DNA of 5,945 nt, from contig JAGHBR010000284.1 in assembly GCA_021160885.1 (NCBI GenBank), positions 1-5,945 of the forward strand, read 5' to 3'. The stretch is from Caldisericaceae bacterium (GTDB lineage: Bacteria; Calditrichota; Calditrichia; Calditrichales; Calditrichaceae). Under the pieces are notes generated by a model. That model had not been told where the DNA came from, ran no database searches, and saw only the letters and a list, made by a program, of their open reading frames with translations. Numbering within the stretch: the first letter of the stretch is position 1; the number at the start of each line of letters is the position of its first letter. Position numbers and translations under genes: made by a program. This document shows, one piece after another, positions 5,701 to 5,945 of this stretch.

Positions 5701-5945
5701 TTATTCTTCATGGAATAAGACATTTACCGGAATAACTTGTTTTTCCAGATCCGGCCCCTTATAACTAACTTTTAATGCCTCGTTACCATGGTTCTCAAAA
5801 AAATGAACTTTTATTGGATAAAAGCCTTTGCGCAATCCAATTTGTCCAGCGACTTCCTCATCCGGATGTAGACCGTCATTATTGATTATGAGTGAATCAG
5901 CAACCCACAATTTGCTGCCATCATCAGAGCTACAGTAGAAGGTAT
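5701..5945 (-). CDS. C-terminal fragment of a secreted protein ending in a PA14 domain
   Basis: The last 80 codons of a gene that enters from the right edge; the start lies outside the window. The frame is open to the edge and reads TFYCSSDDGSKLWVADSL, then NNDGLH, a Gly-Ile-x-Leu-Arg-Lys-Gly-Phe-Tyr-Pro-Ile strand, a Tyr-Lys-Gly-Pro motif and a terminal VNVLFHEE before TAA. The SSDDGSKL...NDGLH pattern followed by GxxxxKVSYKGP is the hallmark of the C-terminal half of PA14 domains, beta-barrels that bind sugars and are often appended to glycosidases. In Bacteroidota-like genomes such a tail occurs on GH20 hexosaminidases, some GH3 enzymes and other secreted carbohydrate proteins, so the catalytic part cannot be named from here. 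A TTG at 5910 is not the start, because homologous PA14 sequence continues upstream of it. The gene lies 74 bp upstream of the propeller lipoprotein on the same strand and is probably part of the same carbohydrate cluster. The domain call is firm; the whole-protein identity is unknown. Confidence 0.82.
   Translation of the reverse strand, partial: TFYCSSDDGSKLWVADSLIINNDGLHPDEEVAGQIGLRKGFYPIKVHFFENHGNEALKVSYKGPDLEKQVIPVNVLFHEE

Noticed and set aside
4766..5735. Plus-strand frames at 4766-5047, 5072-5329 and 5421-5735
   Set aside because: All are antisense to the lipoprotein gene or to its junction with the PA14 gene; no coding evidence.
5701..5910. A free-standing 69-residue protein starting at TTG 5910
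   Set aside because: The frame stays open to the right edge and the upstream codons (TFYCSSDDGSK) continue the PA14 motif, so this is the end of a larger gene.

Overview
The window is a compact run of five genes, all on the minus strand, so transcription runs from the right edge to the left. In transcription order they are: (1) the 3' end of a gene whose product ends in a PA14 sugar-binding domain; (2) a lipoprotein built as a five-bladed beta-propeller of the GH43/GH32 glycosidase type; (3) a second exported propeller protein with a C-terminal beta-sandwich; (4) a complete glycoside hydrolase family 3 (GH3) enzyme; (5) the first 267 codons of a second GH3 enzyme of the plant/bacterial beta-xylosidase type, running off the left edge.

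The layout is operon-like. Genes 2 and 3 overlap by 7 bp, and 26 bp separate genes 4 and 5. Gene 4 has two in-frame starts. The upstream one overlaps the gene 3 stop by one base (TAATG), but an internal ATG at 3153 has a perfect AAGGAG six bases upstream and sits directly before the signal peptide, so I annotate that one. The only sizeable non-coding gap is 74 bp, between genes 1 and 2. I saw no RNA gene, insertion sequence, CRISPR array or convincing terminator.

Every product whose N-terminus is visible has an export signal: a lipobox in gene 2, signal peptides in genes 3 and 5, and a signal peptide or possible lipobox in gene 4. The set therefore looks like a periplasmic or surface plant-polysaccharide module. 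The GH3 enzymes would release terminal sugars such as xylose, arabinose or glucose. The propeller proteins would trim side chains or bind sugars. The target is most plausibly a hemicellulose such as (arabino)xylan, inferred from the xylosidase-like GH3 motifs. No SusC/SusD pair, regulator or transporter lies inside the window.

The DNA is AT-rich by eye. Signal peptides ending before Gln, the lipoprotein, and the GH3 plus propeller content suggest the Bacteroidota/FCB group. The strong AAGGAG Shine-Dalgarno sites are not typical of classical Bacteroidota, so a relative such as Ignavibacteriota, Calditrichota or KSB1 is equally possible. The gene 3 family is, from memory, common in Planctomycetota and Verrucomicrobiota. 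Taxonomy remains an inference.

No clearly undescribed system is visible. The least explained part is the overlapping pair of propeller proteins (3192-5626), whose chemistry cannot be read from known motifs.
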